From an uncultured bacterium (GTDB taxonomy: Bacteria; Oederibacteriota; PGYV01; CAILUR01), in assembly GCA_903837445.1 (NCBI GenBank), contig CAILUR010000174.1, forward strand, positions 1-6,368: a stretch of 6,368 nt of DNA. Direction: 5' to 3'. The notes beneath the pieces are model-generated. The model was not told where the DNA came from, ran no database searches, and worked only from the letters and a program-made list of their open reading frames with translations. The position numbers and the translations under genes were made by a program. Below are positions 5,858 to 6,368 of this stretch, in pieces (the first letter of the stretch is position 1; each line of letters begins with the position of its first letter).

Positions 5858-6368
5858 TTGAGTTCCTCCTCAGAAAACTGCGACAACACTATTTCCTTAT
5901 ACACGCTACAGGTCTTCATAAGTTCTGGGTGTTTCCCTATCCCTACCATTTTTCCATCTTCCAAAACGATTATCCTATCAGCTTCCATAACCGTGGCTGC
6001 CCTTTGTGCCACTATAAAGACAGTGGCATTGTCTGTTTCTTTTTTTAAAGCTGAACGCAGAGCTGCATCCGTACGAAAATCCAGGGCTGAAAAACTATCA
6101 TCAAAAATATATATATGTGGTTTTCTTGCCACAGCCCGCGCAATAGACAAGCGTTGTTTTTGTCCCCCAGATAAATTTGAGCCTGCCTGTTCCACCCGCG
6201 AAGCATAAGTCCCCTCGCGCGTATTTATAAACTCTTCTGCTTGGGCAATCTCTGCGGCTTTCTTTATATCATTTAGCGTGGCACTATCATTTCCAAATCT
6301 TATATTGCTCTCTATCGTGCCTGTGAAAAGCACTGACTTTTGTGGAACAAAACCTATTATGGTCCGCA
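5854..6368 (-). CDS. Heterodimeric ABC exporter, half-transporter with degenerate ATP site (TM287/LmrC-like), C-terminal part
   Basis: Only the last 171 codons, part of the ATPase domain, are in the window; the membrane part and Walker A lie beyond 6368. The visible part starts in the Q-loop region (IGFVPQKSVLFTGTI), continues through the canonical signature LSGGQKQR (near 6160), and has Walker B IYIFDD with Asp (6097-6099) where the catalytic Glu normally is. The switch His is replaced by Gln in VAQR (codon 6004-6006). These two changes define the degenerate half of TM287/TM288, LmrCD and BmrCD type exporters, so they are expected rather than a sign of decay. Reading continues unbroken to the edge, so the GTG at 6331-6333 is an internal Val and not a start. 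The stop overlaps the start of the partner gene (ATGA), which suggests coupled translation and equal amounts of the two halves. Confidence 0.95.
   Translation of the reverse strand, partial: RTIIGFVPQKSVLFTGTIESNIRFGNDSATLNDIKKAAEIAQAEEFINTREGTYASRVEQAGSNLSGGQKQRLSIARAVARKPHIYIFDDSFSALDFRTDAALRSALKKETDNATVFIVAQRAATVMEADRIIVLEDGKMVGIGKHPELMKTCSVYKEIVLSQFSEEELK

Noticed and set aside
5792..6208. 138-codon plus-strand open frame opposite the two exporter genes
   Set aside because: It is antisense to conserved ABC transporter sequence on both genes, has no evident ribosome site, and its product resembles nothing I know.
6331..6333. GTG as a start of a short ATPase-only protein
   Set aside because: The frame continues upstream through a conserved Q-loop (IGFVPQKS) to the window edge, so this is an internal Val codon of a longer half-transporter.

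Overview
The window is a stretch of bacterial chromosome in which every supported gene lies on the minus strand, so transcription runs from position 6368 towards position 1. The envelope looks Gram-negative: there is a secreted protein that reads like the start of an outer-membrane beta-barrel, and a probable lipoprotein. Base composition is moderate to AT-rich. I cannot fix the phylum from these genes. Elusimicrobiota or another poorly sampled Gram-negative lineage would fit, but that is a guess. I see no phage, transposon, CRISPR array, tRNA or rRNA.

Layout in transcription order. (1) 6368-5854 is the C-terminal part of one half of a heterodimeric ABC exporter, cut by the window edge. (2) 5857-4013 is the complete partner half, joined to the first by a 4-base ATGA overlap. 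Together they look like a TM287/TM288-type (LmrCD/BmrCD-like) exporter with one degenerate and one intact ATP site. (3) 3981-2890 follows after only 31 bases. It is an exported, probably lipid-anchored GH18 (chitinase-like) protein that keeps the catalytic Glu but has lost three other conserved active-site residues. The three genes probably form one operon. (4) 2889-2541 is a 349-base intergenic region with a weak terminator-like hairpin, a GC-rich segment with a strong minus-strand stem-loop, and a perfect inverted repeat just before the next gene. (5) 2540-894 is a DEAD-box RNA helicase of the DeaD/CsdA/CshA type with a C-terminal DbpA-like RNA-binding domain. (6) A perfect 13-bp stem-loop lies at 885-850. 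(7) 821-456 is a small CoA-binding (YccU-like) Rossmann protein. (8) After a good promoter at 444-418 comes the 5' part of the secreted beta-barrel-like protein (380 to 1). Its signal peptide is broken by an apparent 1-base deletion just after the start codon.

The points most worth a second look are the GH18 protein with a changed active site next to an ABC exporter, the apparent frameshift in the signal peptide at the left edge, and the unusual leader region of the RNA helicase gene. Most of the window is otherwise ordinary housekeeping and transport sequence. I do not see a convincing new multi-gene system.
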